A stretch of DNA of 64,000 nucleotides from an uncultured Erythrobacter sp. (GCA_947503155.1 CANNCL010000002.1:248001-312000); one strand, 5' to 3'. Numbered from the stretch's first letter, positions 36,015-44,681 are shown. Notes: generated by a model from the letters alone, not told the origin. A program made the numbers and translations.

Positions 36015-37673
36015 ATGACCGATACCAAAAAAGCCTCGGACGTCTTTGTCGAGTGCCTTGAAGCAGAAGGCTGCGAATATATTTTCGGCGTTCCGGGTGA
36101 GGAAAATCTCGATTTTCTCGACTCGCTGGGACGGTCAAAGCAAATCAAACTGATCCTCACACGCCATGAACAGGGCGCTGGCTTCATGGCCGCAACCTAT
36201 GGCCGCCACACCGGGAAAACCGGCGTGTGTGTTGCTACGCTCGGCCCTGGCGCAACCAATTTTGTGACATCGGCGGCTTACGCACAATTGGGCGGGATGC
36301 CTGTGCTGATGATCACCGGCCAAAAACCGATCAAGAAATCAAAGCAGGGCCGCTTCCAAATTCTCGACGTGGTTTCCATGTTTGAGCCGATTACGAAATA
36401 TGCCGTACAAATCGCAGCGGGCGACAATCTGCCCAGCCGCGTGCGCGAAGCGTATCGTCTGGCCGAAGAAGAAAAGCCCGGCGCGACCCTGATCGAATTG
36501 CCCGAAGACATTGCCGAAGAACAGGCGACCGATTTCAAACCGCTGCCCAAAAGCGTGGCGCGCCGCCCTTCGGCAGAGGCCAAGGCTGTGCGGACCGCAG
36601 TCAAAGCGATCGAAGCTGCGAAAGCGCCGGTTTTGGTTATCGGTGCAGGCGCCAATCGCAAATTGTGCGGCCGGATGCTGGAACAATTTGTCGAAAAGAC
36701 CGGCATCCCGTTCCTCACCACGCAAATGGGCAAGGGCGTTATTGACGAACGTCACCCCAAATTCCTCGGCTGTGCGGCTTTGTCGGCGGGCGATTTCGTT
36801 CACCGCGCTGTCGAAGACGCCGATTGCATCATCAATGTCGGTCACGATGTGATCGAAAAACCGCCTTTCTTCATGAAGGATAACGGTGTTCAGGTGATCC
36901 ACGTCTCGACCAAGACGGCGGAAGTTGATCCGGTCTATTTCCCACAAACCGAAGTGATCGGTGATATCGCCAATGCAATCTGGCAGATGAAAGAAGACAT
37001 CACGCCAAACCGCAGCTGGGATTTCGATCACATGCTGGCCTATCATCAGGCAGAGCTGGATCACACTGGCGGATTGGCGGCGGATACACGCTTCCCAATT
37101 TTCCCGCCGCATCTGGTTCAGCAGGTCCGCGACAGCATGCCGCATGACGGGATCATCTGCCTCGATAACGGCGTGTATAAAATCTGGTTTGCACGCGGAT
37201 ATACCGCGTATTTGCCGAACACCGTGTTGCTCGACAATGCGCTTGCGACAATGGGCGCGGGCCTTCCATCTGCGATGATGAGCGCGATGCTTTATCCTGA
37301 TCGCAAGGTCATGGCGGTTTGCGGTGATGGGGGCTTCATGATGAATTCCCAAGAGCTGGAAACGGCGGTCCGTCTGAAACTGAACCTGACCGTTCTGATC
37401 CTGCGCGATGATGCTTACGGCATGATCCGTTGGAAGCAGGCGAATATGGGCTTTGAAGATTTCGGCCTGACTTATGGCAACCCAGACTTCGTCAAATATG
37501 TCGAAAGTTATGGCGGCATCGGCCACCGGGTCGAATCGTCCGAACACCTCACCGAAGTGCTTGCGCATTGCCGCGACACGCCGGGTGTTCACCTGATCGA
37601 TTGCCCGGTTGATTACACGGAGAACGATCAAATCCTGAACATCGACATTAAGAAGCTCAGCGCTGACCTCTGA
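36015..37673 (+). CDS. Acetolactate-synthase-like ThDP enzyme, large-subunit type
   Basis: The 552-residue protein has the three-domain layout of ThDP-dependent pyruvate enzymes. Glu52 in TRHEQGAGFMA is the catalytic Glu that activates the cofactor. ATLGPGATNFVT and the central domain follow, then the ThDP-diphosphate motif GDGGFMMNSQEL (Asp438). Family enzymes condense two pyruvates to acetolactate. There is no adjacent small regulatory subunit, and the gene is followed 40 bases later by an aldehyde dehydrogenase. A catabolic or other 2-oxo-acid role is therefore as likely as valine biosynthesis. The frame is open upstream, but ATG at 36015 with GGGGGAA before it is the family start. Confidence 0.9.
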   Translation: MTDTKKASDVFVECLEAEGCEYIFGVPGEENLDFLDSLGRSKQIKLILTRHEQGAGFMAATYGRHTGKTGVCVATLGPGATNFVTSAAYAQLGGMPVLMITGQKPIKKSKQGRFQILDVVSMFEPITKYAVQIAAGDNLPSRVREAYRLAEEEKPGATLIELPEDIAEEQATDFKPLPKSVARRPSAEAKAVRTAVKAIEAAKAPVLVIGAGANRKLCGRMLEQFVEKTGIPFLTTQMGKGVIDERHPKFLGCAALSAGDFVHRAVEDADCIINVGHDVIEKPPFFMKDNGVQVIHVSTKTAEVDPVYFPQTEVIGDIANAIWQMKEDITPNRSWDFDHMLAYHQAELDHTGGLAADTRFPIFPPHLVQQVRDSMPHDGIICLDNGVYKIWFARGYTAYLPNTVLLDNALATMGAGLPSAMMSAMLYPDRKVMAVCGDGGFMMNSQELETAVRLKLNLTVLILRDDAYGMIRWKQANMGFEDFGLTYGNPDFVKYVESYGGIGHRVESSEHLTEVLAHCRDTPGVHLIDCPVDYTENDQILNIDIKKLSADL

Positions 37674-37713
37674 TTTTTAGGCCTGATATTCTCAGTCGAT
37701 AAGGACGCAATCC

Positions 37714-39090
37714 ATGCACGAAGTCGTTAATCCCTTCGACCAATCGGTGATCGGCAGTGTGCCGACCGCCGATTGGGAAACAGTCGATGGTTATCTCACC
37801 AAAGCCGATGCGCTCTATAAGGATCGCAGCGGCTGGATGAAACCGCATGAACGCGGCGCAATCTTGCACAAAGCCATGAAAATCATGGAGGAACGCCGGG
37901 ATCACCTGGCGTTCCAGATTGCCAATGAAGGCGGCAAACCGCTGGTCGATGCGGTGGTCGAAGTGGACCGCGCGATCAATGGGATGGAATTGTGCATCCA
38001 CGATCTGGCCAATATCAAAGGCACCGAAATTCCGATGGGATTGACGGCGGCGGGCGATGGCCGAATTGCTTGGACAACGCGCGAACCAATCGGCGTTGTG
38101 GTGGCGGTTTCGGCCTTTAACCACCCGCTGAACCTGATCGTGCATCAGGTCGCCCCGGCTGTGGCAACAGGTTGTCCAGTGATTGTGAAACCGGCGGCTG
38201 ATACGCCGCTTTCGTGTTTCGAGTTCATCTCGATCCTGCACGAGGCGGGCCTGCCCGAAGATTGGGCGCGCGCTGTTCAACCGCCGCGTGATGTGTCGGA
38301 AAAAATGGTGAGCGATCCGCGCGTCGCTTTCTTCAGCTTCATCGGTTCTGCTGGTGTTGGTTGGTCGCTGCGTTCGAAATTGGCTCCGGGTGCGCGCTGC
38401 GCTCTGGAACATGGCGGCGTTGCTCCGGTGATCGTGGATGCTACCGCCGATATCGACGCGGCTGTGCCCAGCCTCATCAAAGGCGGGTTCTACCATTCCG
38501 GCCAAGTCTGCGTTTCGGTGCAGCGGATTTTTGCACACAGCAGCGTCATAGACGAGCTGGCCGCTAAAATGACGACCGCTGCGAAGGCTTTGAAAGTCGG
38601 CAATGCAATCGACGGCGATGTCGAATGCGGCCCGCTGATCCGACCAAAAGAATGTGACCGCGTGGCCGCATGGGTAGAGGAAGCCCGCGAAGGCGGCGCG
38701 GCCGTGCTGTGCGGGGGCGAGAAACTGTCGGACACCACCTATGCGCCGACATTGCTGCTCAACCCTGCTGTTGATGCGACGATCTCTCGCAATGAAGTGT
38801 TCGGCCCTGTCGTGTGCCTGTATTCGTATGACGATGTGGATGCTGCGATCGCGCAGGCCAACTCGCTCGACGTGGCGTTTCAGGCGGCGGTCTATACCAA
38901 CGACCTCAGCAGCGTGATGCACACATACCGCAACATTGATGCCTCTGCTGTGATGGTGAACGACCATTCTGCATTCCGCACCGATTGGATGCCGTTTGCC
39001 GGGCTAAGGACATCGGGCCACGGCGTTGGCGGTATCGGCTATACGATGCACGAAATGACGCATGAGAAGATGATCGTCATCAAGGCGTAA
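37714..39090 (+). CDS. Aldehyde dehydrogenase family protein
   Basis: The 458-residue NAD(P)-dependent dehydrogenase has FNHPLNL and VIVKPAADTPLS for the active-site frame. FIGSAGVGWSL is the coenzyme loop, the general base Glu232 lies in LEHGG, and the nucleophile Cys266 is in SGQVCVSVQ. It oxidises an aldehyde to an acid; the closest named types are glyceraldehyde-3-phosphate, lactaldehyde or succinate-semialdehyde dehydrogenases, which I cannot separate. Its place just after the ThDP enzyme suggests it handles an aldehyde or oxo-acid product of that step. Confidence 0.92.
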   Translation: MHEVVNPFDQSVIGSVPTADWETVDGYLTKADALYKDRSGWMKPHERGAILHKAMKIMEERRDHLAFQIANEGGKPLVDAVVEVDRAINGMELCIHDLANIKGTEIPMGLTAAGDGRIAWTTREPIGVVVAVSAFNHPLNLIVHQVAPAVATGCPVIVKPAADTPLSCFEFISILHEAGLPEDWARAVQPPRDVSEKMVSDPRVAFFSFIGSAGVGWSLRSKLAPGARCALEHGGVAPVIVDATADIDAAVPSLIKGGFYHSGQVCVSVQRIFAHSSVIDELAAKMTTAAKALKVGNAIDGDVECGPLIRPKECDRVAAWVEEAREGGAAVLCGGEKLSDTTYAPTLLLNPAVDATISRNEVFGPVVCLYSYDDVDAAIAQANSLDVAFQAAVYTNDLSSVMHTYRNIDASAVMVNDHSAFRTDWMPFAGLRTSGHGVGGIGYTMHEMTHEKMIVIKA

Positions 39091-39098
39091 TTCGGTTT

Positions 39099-39119
39099 CG
39101 CTGGCCCATCCGGCCAGCG
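39099..39119. terminator. GC-rich hairpin after the aldehyde dehydrogenase gene
   Basis: CGCTGGCC and GGCCAGCG form a perfect eight-base stem with a five-base loop, starting 9 bases after the stop codon. There is no U-tract. It is the first of several small palindromes between two convergent genes. Confidence 0.45.
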
Positions 39120-39195
39120 TCCTCCGTCCAAATCCTGCGCTTCGCTAAGGGGCTTCGGGCGACGGGCCGGGCTTTCGAGCCTTGCTGTGCATTCT

Positions 39196-39241
39196 GAGAA
39201 TCATTGGCGGGGTACGTTTTGCCGTGCCCCGCCATATTCTC
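39196..39241. terminator. Bidirectional-type hairpin between convergent genes
   Basis: The outer arms GAGAAT/ATTCTC and inner arms GGCGGGG/CCCCGCC pair perfectly, with CG/CG at the top and a T-rich loop. It ends 13 bases before the 3' end of the minus-strand gene. The symmetrical build could stop transcription from both sides. Confidence 0.5.
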
Positions 39242-39253
39242 AATCACCGCAGC

Positions 39254-39712
39254 TCAACTCTCCTCCAGCAATAACAGAACCGCTGTCACCAACATCCGTT
39301 CTTCCGCGCCGAATCGGTGATCAACTTCGCCAATGGTCGCGTCGGCAACCAATTGACCGGGGATGCGGAATTCGTGCTCGGGCAGCTCGGCGATAAAATC
39401 CTCGCCCGCTGCCACCGCTTCGGCGCCGCTGAAGTCCAATATCACTTCGTGACGCGTGCCGTTGAAGGTGATGGAGCTCCACGCTTTCTCTTCATGCGTC
39501 AGTAGGTCGGCGCGGCCATCGGCGAGCATCAACAGCGCCTCTCGCACCCGGTCAGACGTGGTGCGGCGCGGGCGATAGCGGCGCGGGCGCTTGCGTTGTG
39601 AGGCGGGCGACGCCGGAGCATCCGCATCCGCAGACTTTGTTTCAAGCGCAAACGAGGTTGCTGTGCCGCTGTCAGTATTCAGGCGAGTGCGAAGGGCGGT
39701 GTCATACAGCAA
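39254..39712 (-). CDS. Hypothetical protein of sphingomonad type, TTG start
   Basis: The open frame runs back to 39913, but most of that overlaps another gene and does not look coding. TTG at 39712 is preferred: AAGGAA lies 7 bases upstream, and this overlaps the end of the gene before it by 11 bases, giving 152 residues. The N-terminal third is low in structure with a basic patch (RKRPRRYRPRRTTSDR). The C-terminal part is acidic and folded-looking (for example SSITFNGTRHEVILDFSGAEA). I do not recognise a family. It is probably co-translated with the 82-residue gene upstream. Confidence 0.6.
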   Translation of the reverse strand: MLYDTALRTRLNTDSGTATSFALETKSADADAPASPASQRKRPRRYRPRRTTSDRVREALLMLADGRADLLTHEEKAWSSITFNGTRHEVILDFSGAEAVAAGEDFIAELPEHEFRIPGQLVADATIGEVDHRFGAEERMLVTAVLLLLEES

Positions 39713-39950
39713 GAGAAAATTCCTTCGTTTCGAAAGCGGGAATAGGGCGGGGCGCGTTGATGCCGGTTGCAGGAATGCTGGCTTCGTATTCGGCCATCCA
39801 GCGTAGGATACGCGCTTCGGTCTGCGGGCGCGGAATGCGGCCCATTCGCAGGTCGAGCACAAAGCGCGGATCGCGGGCGGCGAGTCGGCCGAACTTGGTG
39901 GCGGGCAGGTCATGGTCCCGCATGAATTTTTCGACTTTGCGTATCAGCAT
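39702..39950 (-). CDS. Small basic conserved-type protein (82 aa)
   Basis: The product starts MLIRKVEKFMRDHDLPATKF and continues GRLAARDPRFVLDLRMGRIP. It has the feel of a small helical DNA-binding or regulatory protein: the region resembles a degenerate helix-turn-helix where the second helix would bind DNA, but I cannot name a family. GGGGAA lies 6 bases before the ATG. It is divergent from the S24 regulator across 157 bases and overlaps the 152-residue gene downstream. Confidence 0.7.
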   Translation of the reverse strand: MLIRKVEKFMRDHDLPATKFGRLAARDPRFVLDLRMGRIPRPQTEARILRWMAEYEASIPATGINAPRPIPAFETKEFSLAV

Positions 39951-40042
39951 CTATGTTCCCCTGATCGATGTTAGGCGGCGCAATTCGGGAGGTGCGACCC
40001 TGCGAATTACTGAGTGCGAATCACCCAAGTGACTCGGTGGGT

Positions 40043-40057
40043 GTTCCTTAAATGTTC
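40043..40057 (+). promoter_or_regulatory. GTTC-N7-GTTC, match to the alphaproteobacterial LexA (SOS) box
   Basis: Two GTTC half-sites are separated by exactly seven bases, the known consensus for LexA binding in alphaproteobacteria. The site is 50 bases before the ATG of the S24 regulator gene and 93 bases before the start of the divergent 82-residue gene, so it could control both. About two such matches are expected by chance in 64 kb, so position is the main support. Confidence 0.5.
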
Positions 40058-40065
40058 CAGCTCAA

Positions 40066-40083
40066 TTCCTACTTGTCTAGGAA
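40066..40083. promoter_or_regulatory. 18-base palindrome TTCCTA-N6-TAGGAA, candidate operator
   Basis: Two perfect six-base arms are separated by six bases, 24 bases before the ATG of the S24 regulator. The TTCC of the left arm falls 11 bases after two earlier TTCC steps (40044, 40055), so the three lie on one face of the helix. This would suit self-binding by the regulator. Confidence 0.45.
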
Positions 40084-40107
40084 AAATCTTTCATGTAGGA
40101 AGTTTTA

Positions 40108-40812
40108 ATGACCAAGCCGCCCAAGAAATCGAACTCGCTGCCATCCGATGGACCGCGTATCCGCCTGCTCACATTGTCGCAGGAACATGGCGCGAGCCTT
40201 GCCAGCCTGTCGGAAATGCTCGGTAGAAATGCGAGTTATCTCCAACAATTCATTAAGAAAGGTTCGCCAAGGAAATTGGAGGAGGGCGACCGAAAGATGC
40301 TCGCGCGGTTCTTTGGCGTGTCAGAGGAGGTGCTGGGCGCGGAGGGTGACGAGGCGAAGGAAAAATCCTACAACAAGGCTCCGATCCTTTCGAAGATGCG
40401 CGAATCAACCGACTGGGTTGAGGTTGCGCGGCTTGATGTCGGCGCCTCTGCCGGTCCGGGCACAGTGCCGATGGGAGAGAGGCCGTTCGACTCCTTCCGC
40501 TTTTCGCGCCGCTGGTTGGCCGAACAAGGGTTGGCCGGGGCGCAATTGTCGATGATCACGGTGGAGGGCGATTCGATGGATCCCGTCCTGCGCGATGGCG
40601 ACGAAATCCTGATTGATCGCCGCCCGCAGCCATTTCGTGACGGCGTGCATGTTGTGCGCCTTGGCGACACGCTGATGGTCAAACGCGTCGCGCAGGCTGG
40701 GGCCGAACGCTTTGCGCTACTCAGTCAAAATCTCGCCTATCCCCCGGTCGATGTGAGCGCGGCGGAGATTGACGTTGTTGGCCGGGTTGTGTGGAAAGGC
40801 GGGCGGATATGA
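40108..40812 (+). CDS. S24-family (LexA/CI-like) transcriptional regulator
   Basis: The 234-residue protein has an N-terminal DNA-binding part (about residues 20-75, with ASLASLSEMLGRNASYLQQF resembling a helix-turn-helix) and a C-terminal S24 peptidase fold. Ser156 lies in VEGDSMDPVL and the partner Lys192 in LMVKRVAQ, 36 residues apart, close to the LexA spacing. Self-cleavage would separate the domains and lift repression, typically after RecA activation. An Ala-Gly or Cys-Gly cleavage site is not obvious; VGASAGPG at about 112-119 is the best place for one. GTAGGAAG precedes the ATG. The true lexA is probably elsewhere. Confidence 0.85.
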   Translation: MTKPPKKSNSLPSDGPRIRLLTLSQEHGASLASLSEMLGRNASYLQQFIKKGSPRKLEEGDRKMLARFFGVSEEVLGAEGDEAKEKSYNKAPILSKMRESTDWVEVARLDVGASAGPGTVPMGERPFDSFRFSRRWLAEQGLAGAQLSMITVEGDSMDPVLRDGDEILIDRRPQPFRDGVHVVRLGDTLMVKRVAQAGAERFALLSQNLAYPPVDVSAAEIDVVGRVVWKGGRI

Positions 40813-40909
40813 AGGCGAACCGTTCTGCCCTCGGCGTTCCTCGTGCGGTTTTCGGCAGGTGGCCGACAAACTCTTGCCGATTGAGCGCATAACCGCCAAA
40901 TCAGGTCGC

Positions 40910-41590
40910 ATGACCGACACAGCCACCGCCGCCAAACCGACACCTCCCATGAAAGCCGCGATCATTCCGGTGACGCCGCTTCAGCAAAACTGCTCGCTGA
41001 TTTGGTGCACAAAAACGATGCGCGGCGCGCTGACCGATCCGGGCGGCGATCTTGATAAGCTTAAAGAAGGCGTCGCCAAAGCGGGCGTGACGTTGGAAAA
41101 AATCCTCATCACTCACGGCCATCTGGACCATTGCGGTCAGGCCGGAATGTTAGCCGAAGAATTGGGCCTGCCCATCGAGGGGCCGCATAAAGACGACATT
41201 TTCTGGATCGAAAAGCTGGATGATGACGGCGCGCGTTACGGGATGGAGGCGAAGAGCTTTACCCCCGACCGCTGGCTGGAACAGGGCGATACGGTGAGCG
41301 TCGGCGAATTGACGTTAGACGTGATCCATTGCCCCGGACACACGCCCGGACATGTCATTTTCTTCCACGAACCCAGCCGCTTTGCGATTGTCGGCGATGT
41401 GATTTTCCAAGGTAGCATCGGGCGCACAGATTTCCCGCGCGGCAATCATCAAGATTTGATCGACGCGATTACGCAGCGCCTATGGCCGCTGGGCGATGAC
41501 GTGATGTTCATCCCCGGCCACGGCCCGACCAGCACATTTGGTCAGGAGCGCAAGACCAACGCTTTTGTGAGCGATTACGCATTGTCTTGA
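40910..41590 (+). CDS. Metallo-beta-lactamase-fold hydrolase (glyoxalase II-like)
   Basis: The 226-residue protein has the zinc motif THGHLDHCGQ (HxHxDH) and later metal-binding parts: HCPGHTPGHV, then the bridging Asp in AIVGDVIF, and FIPGHGPTS. Related small hydrolases cleave S-lactoylglutathione or other thioesters. The start is ATG at 40910; ATG at 40949 is another possibility, because the family fold begins with MKAAIIPVTPLQQNC. It lies 97 bases after the S24 gene on the same strand. Confidence 0.9.
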   Translation: MTDTATAAKPTPPMKAAIIPVTPLQQNCSLIWCTKTMRGALTDPGGDLDKLKEGVAKAGVTLEKILITHGHLDHCGQAGMLAEELGLPIEGPHKDDIFWIEKLDDDGARYGMEAKSFTPDRWLEQGDTVSVGELTLDVIHCPGHTPGHVIFFHEPSRFAIVGDVIFQGSIGRTDFPRGNHQDLIDAITQRLWPLGDDVMFIPGHGPTSTFGQERKTNAFVSDYALS

Positions 41591-41593
41591 GTG

Positions 41594-41613
41594 CGCACCC
41601 CATCCGGGGTGCG
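41594..41613. terminator. Strong hairpin after the MBL-fold gene
   Basis: CGCACCCC and GGGGTGCG form a perfect eight-base stem with a four-base loop, three bases after the stop codon. No U-run follows, but the stem is very stable. It lies between two convergent genes. Confidence 0.5.
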
Positions 41614-41621
41614 AATTCCTC

Positions 41622-41691
41622 GCGCCTTTGGCGCTGTGGGCGGGCGGTCGCCCTTGCGGTCCGCTGCGCGGGCCGATCTGGGCAACCGCCC
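41622..41691. repeat. Cluster of overlapping small hairpins between convergent genes
   Basis: GCGCC/GGCGC around TTT (41622-41634) is followed by GGGCG/CGCCC around GT (41642-41653) and GCGG/CCGC. The sequence GGGCGGT at 41642 can instead pair with ACCGCCC at 41685-41691, so two exclusive folds exist. It ends 20 bases before the 3' end of the MAPEG gene. Confidence 0.45.
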
Positions 41692-41710
41692 TTAGCCGGG
41701 TCACCCTAGC

Positions 41711-42106
41711 TTACATCACCCCAAGCACGATCAAAACCGCGACCACGCCCAGACCCAGCAGGGTCAGCATCGACACCATAGTGCCAACCATGCGCCCTGC
41801 GCCAAGCGCGCCGCCATCCATGCCGAAACCATGAGCGACGCGGCCCAGAATGAATAGGCCCGCGACATAAGCCAGCCATGGGTCACCCTTGCCGGTGAGT
41901 TCAATCGCCGCGATCAGGATCAGGACGAAAGGCGCATTTTCGGTGAAATTGGCGTGAGCCCGCATCCGGCGGATCACGTTCTCATTCCCGTCATCACCCA
42001 CGAAGACCTTCGCCGCGTTGCGAACCGCGCCGACGCGCACCATCAACCAGATGTTCAAAATTGCTGCTGCTGCAGCGGCTGCGAGTGTTACTGGAAGCAA
42101 AGTCAT
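41711..42106 (-). CDS. MAPEG family membrane protein
   Basis: The 131-residue integral membrane protein has about four hydrophobic helices and the family segment VGDDGNENVIRRMRAHANFTENAP, which binds glutathione in the human relatives. Family members are microsomal glutathione transferases or leukotriene-type synthases; the bacterial role is unknown, perhaps reduction of lipid peroxides. ATG at 42106 gives the usual length; the open frame upstream adds residues that do not fit. Confidence 0.88.
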   Translation of the reverse strand: MTLLPVTLAAAAAAAILNIWLMVRVGAVRNAAKVFVGDDGNENVIRRMRAHANFTENAPFVLILIAAIELTGKGDPWLAYVAGLFILGRVAHGFGMDGGALGAGRMVGTMVSMLTLLGLGVVAVLIVLGVM

Positions 42107-42351
42107 TTTAGCGGGGCCCCTCATATTAATGTGTCTGCGGTTGCTAGGCTTACCTCGCGTTCCCTGCAATGGCTGGGCTTGCAACGTGCGGATTTTGCGT
42201 TATATCGCGCGCTTTCCCGCCCCACTGGCATGGACGCTGCGCTCTCGGACAATCCTTGTGCGAAACGCTGCCTTGTCCTAAGGCGTACATCGAAACATCC
42301 GGCGCAGATCCCTGCGTAAACACACGATTTATTTGAGAAAGTGGCTTAGCC

Positions 42352-42534
42352 ATGGCTGTCCCAAAGAGGAAAGTATCCCCCCATCGCCGCGGCAATCGCC
42401 GCTCACACGATTCGCTTTCGGTTGAAGCATTCCAAGAATGCTCCAATTGCGGCGAACTTAAGCGGCCGCACAATTTGTGCTCCGCATGCGGCTTTTATAA
42501 TGGCCGCGAAGTGATCGTGCCTAAGGGCATCTGA
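42352..42534 (+). CDS. rpmF: Large ribosomal subunit protein bL32
   Basis: The 60-residue protein starts [20 protein letters not shown] and has the Cys pairs of the zinc-binding form (CSNCG and CSACG). Length is normal. It stands first in the classic rpmF-plsX-fabH order, which links ribosome and lipid synthesis. The stop is 26 bases before plsX, so the genes are probably in one operon. Confidence 0.97.
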   Translation: MAVPKRKVSPHRRGNRRSHDSLSVEAFQECSNCGELKRPHNLCSACGFYNGREVIVPKGI

Positions 42535-42560
42535 CCCGTCACTAAGGAAGGACCTGGCGC

Positions 42561-43616
42561 ATGACTTTTCCGCGTATCGCTGTTGATGCGATGGGCGGCG
42601 ATGAAGGCGTGCGCGTGATGGTCGAAGGCGCGGCGATCGCCCGCCGCGCACATGCTGATTTCAAATTCTTGTTGGTCGGAGATCAGCAACGGATTGAAAA
42701 CGCGCTGGAAAGCCACCCCGGTATGCGCGGGGCGTCCGAAATCCTCCATTGTGACGACGTGATCAGCGGCGATGAACAACCGTCAAAAGCGATCCGGCGT
42801 GCAAAAACCACCAGCATGGGCCTTGCGGTCAATGCGGTGAAACAAGGCGATGCTGGCGCTGCGGTTAGCGCAGGCAATACCGGCGCGCTGATGGCGATGA
42901 GCAAGATTGCGCTGCGCACTATGCCCGGCATTGATCGCCCGGCGCTTGCCGCTTTGCTCCCGACATTAGAACCGCATGATGTGGTGATGCTCGATCTGGG
43001 CGCCAATACAGAGGCCGATGCGCGCAATCTGGTGCAGTTTGCGATTATGGGCGCGGCCTATTCGCGGATTGTGAACGGTTTTGAACGCCCCAAAGTCCGC
43101 CTGCTGAATATCGGCACCGAAGAAATCAAAGGCACAGACGCATTGCGCGATGCCGCCGCGCGTTTGACCGAAGCCAAAGGGCTGGCGCTCGAATTTGATG
43201 GTTTTGTCGAATCGGACAAGATCAATCGCGGCGAAACGCATGTCGTCGTCACCGACGGATTTTCCGGCAATATCGCTTTGAAAGCGATCGAAGGTTCTGC
43301 GCGGTTTGTGACCGATTTGCTGAAACAGGCTTTCACCAGTTCACTTCGGTCCAAAATCGGTTTTCTTGTATCGAAACCGGCGACAGAGCTGCTGAAACAT
43401 CATCTCGATCCGAACAATCACAATGGCGCAGTTTTCCTTGGCCTCAACGGGGTGGTCGTCAAGAGCCACGGCAGCGCGACGGCAAAGGGCGTGGCCCATG
43501 CGGTGAATGTTGCGGCACGGCTGCTTGAAAACAATCTGACTCAGCGGATTACGAGCGATTTGGCTGAACTGGGCGAAGACGCGCTGCGCAAGAATGGCAG
43601 CGGGTCTGATACATGA
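42561..43616 (+). CDS. plsX: Phosphate acyltransferase PlsX
   Basis: The 351-residue peripheral membrane enzyme transfers acyl groups from acyl-ACP to phosphate, giving acyl-phosphate for phospholipid synthesis. It begins [12 protein letters not shown], the family start, and has [19 protein letters not shown] and [13 protein letters not shown] in the middle and C-terminal half. GGAAGG lies about 10 bases before the ATG. Its stop overlaps the fabH start by four bases, so the two are coupled. Confidence 0.96.
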   Translation: MTFPRIAVDAMGGDEGVRVMVEGAAIARRAHADFKFLLVGDQQRIENALESHPGMRGASEILHCDDVISGDEQPSKAIRRAKTTSMGLAVNAVKQGDAGAAVSAGNTGALMAMSKIALRTMPGIDRPALAALLPTLEPHDVVMLDLGANTEADARNLVQFAIMGAAYSRIVNGFERPKVRLLNIGTEEIKGTDALRDAAARLTEAKGLALEFDGFVESDKINRGETHVVVTDGFSGNIALKAIEGSARFVTDLLKQAFTSSLRSKIGFLVSKPATELLKHHLDPNNHNGAVFLGLNGVVVKSHGSATAKGVAHAVNVAARLLENNLTQRITSDLAELGEDALRKNGSGSDT

Positions 43617-44602
43617 CGGCCCGCGTAACTGGTTCCCGCATCTTGGGATCAGGTTCGGCTCTGCCGGAACGGGTTTTGACCAATGCCGAACTGGCCGCGC
43701 AAATAGACACATCGGACGAATGGATTGTCGAACGTACCGGCATTCGCCAGCGTTATATTGCGGGTGATGGCGAAACAACGTCGACATTGGCGATCGCCGC
43801 GGCGCGGGCCGCGCTAAACGACGCAGGGTTAGAGGCCAGCGATATTGATCTGATCATTGTCGCCACGGCCACGCCCGATAACACATTTCCGGCGACCGCA
43901 ACCAAGGTTCAAAACGCACTGGGATGCAATGGCGGCGTCGCCTTTGATGTCGCGGCGGTATGTTCGGGCTTTCTTTACGCGATGACGACTGCCGATTCGC
44001 TGCTGACGACGGGTACGGCAAAGCGCGCTTTGGTGATCGGCGCAGAAACTTTTAGCCGCATTCTCGATTGGGAAGACCGCACGACCTGTGTGCTGTTCGG
44101 AGACGGCGCGGGCGCGATTGTGCTCGAAGCACCTGACGCTAGCGACCCGGCCCATGCGGGCGGTCCAGGAGTGCTCGCCAGCCGCCTTCACGCGGACGGT
44201 GCGCATCACGATTTGCTTTATGTCGATGGCGGACCATCGACCACGCAAACGGTTGGCCATTTGCGCATGAAAGGCCGCGAAGTGTTCCGCCATGCGGTGG
44301 TGAACCTCGCAAATGTCTTGGGCGAAGTGATTGAAGACGCTAATGTTTCAGCCGAGGATATTGATTGGGTCGTGCCGCATCAAGCGAATGCCCGGATCCT
44401 CGATGCGACTGCGCGAAAGCTTGGCATTGCAACCGAAAAAGTGATCGTTACGGTCGACAAACATGCCAACACATCGGCCGCCTCTGTCCCGCTTGCCTAT
44501 GATGTGGCGCGCCGCGATGGGCGGATCAAATCGGGCGATTTGGTCATGTTTGAAGCGATGGGCGGCGGCTTTACATGGGGGGCAAGCCTGGTCCGAATTT
44601 GA
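43613..44602 (+). CDS. fabH: Beta-ketoacyl-ACP synthase III
   Basis: The 329-residue thiolase-fold enzyme starts fatty-acid synthesis by condensing an acyl-CoA (usually acetyl-CoA) with malonyl-ACP. The triad is intact: Cys117 in [11 protein letters not shown], His256 in VPHQANARI and Asn286 in NTSAASV. The CoA-binding [15 protein letters not shown] lies near residues 30-45. It is translationally coupled to plsX. Confidence 0.97.
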   Translation: MTARVTGSRILGSGSALPERVLTNAELAAQIDTSDEWIVERTGIRQRYIAGDGETTSTLAIAAARAALNDAGLEASDIDLIIVATATPDNTFPATATKVQNALGCNGGVAFDVAAVCSGFLYAMTTADSLLTTGTAKRALVIGAETFSRILDWEDRTTCVLFGDGAGAIVLEAPDASDPAHAGGPGVLASRLHADGAHHDLLYVDGGPSTTQTVGHLRMKGREVFRHAVVNLANVLGEVIEDANVSAEDIDWVVPHQANARILDATARKLGIATEKVIVTVDKHANTSAASVPLAYDVARRDGRIKSGDLVMFEAMGGGFTWGASLVRI

Positions 44603-44652
44603 CCGTCTGGTCAGTTCGGCTGTGCAAAAAGCATTCTGGCAACGGCGCTGAG

Positions 44653-44681
44653 TTGCGAATTATTCAATTGTTCCATACAAT
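44653..44681 (+). promoter_or_regulatory. Candidate sigma-70 promoter for ihfA-merR
   Basis: TTGCGA (-35) and TACAAT (-10) are separated by 17 bases, the best promoter pair I saw in the window. The -10 is 39 bases before the ribosome site of ihfA. It would let ihfA be made apart from the plsX-fabH operon. Confidence 0.5.

Noticed and set aside
36339..37631. 430-codon minus-strand frame opposite the acetolactate-synthase-like gene
   Set aside because: The plus-strand product has full ThDP-enzyme motifs; the antisense product has none and is rich in His, Arg and Asp as expected for a shadow frame.
37657..38967. 436-codon minus-strand frame opposite the aldehyde dehydrogenase gene
   Set aside because: Shadow of a well-supported dehydrogenase; no domain and no ribosome site.
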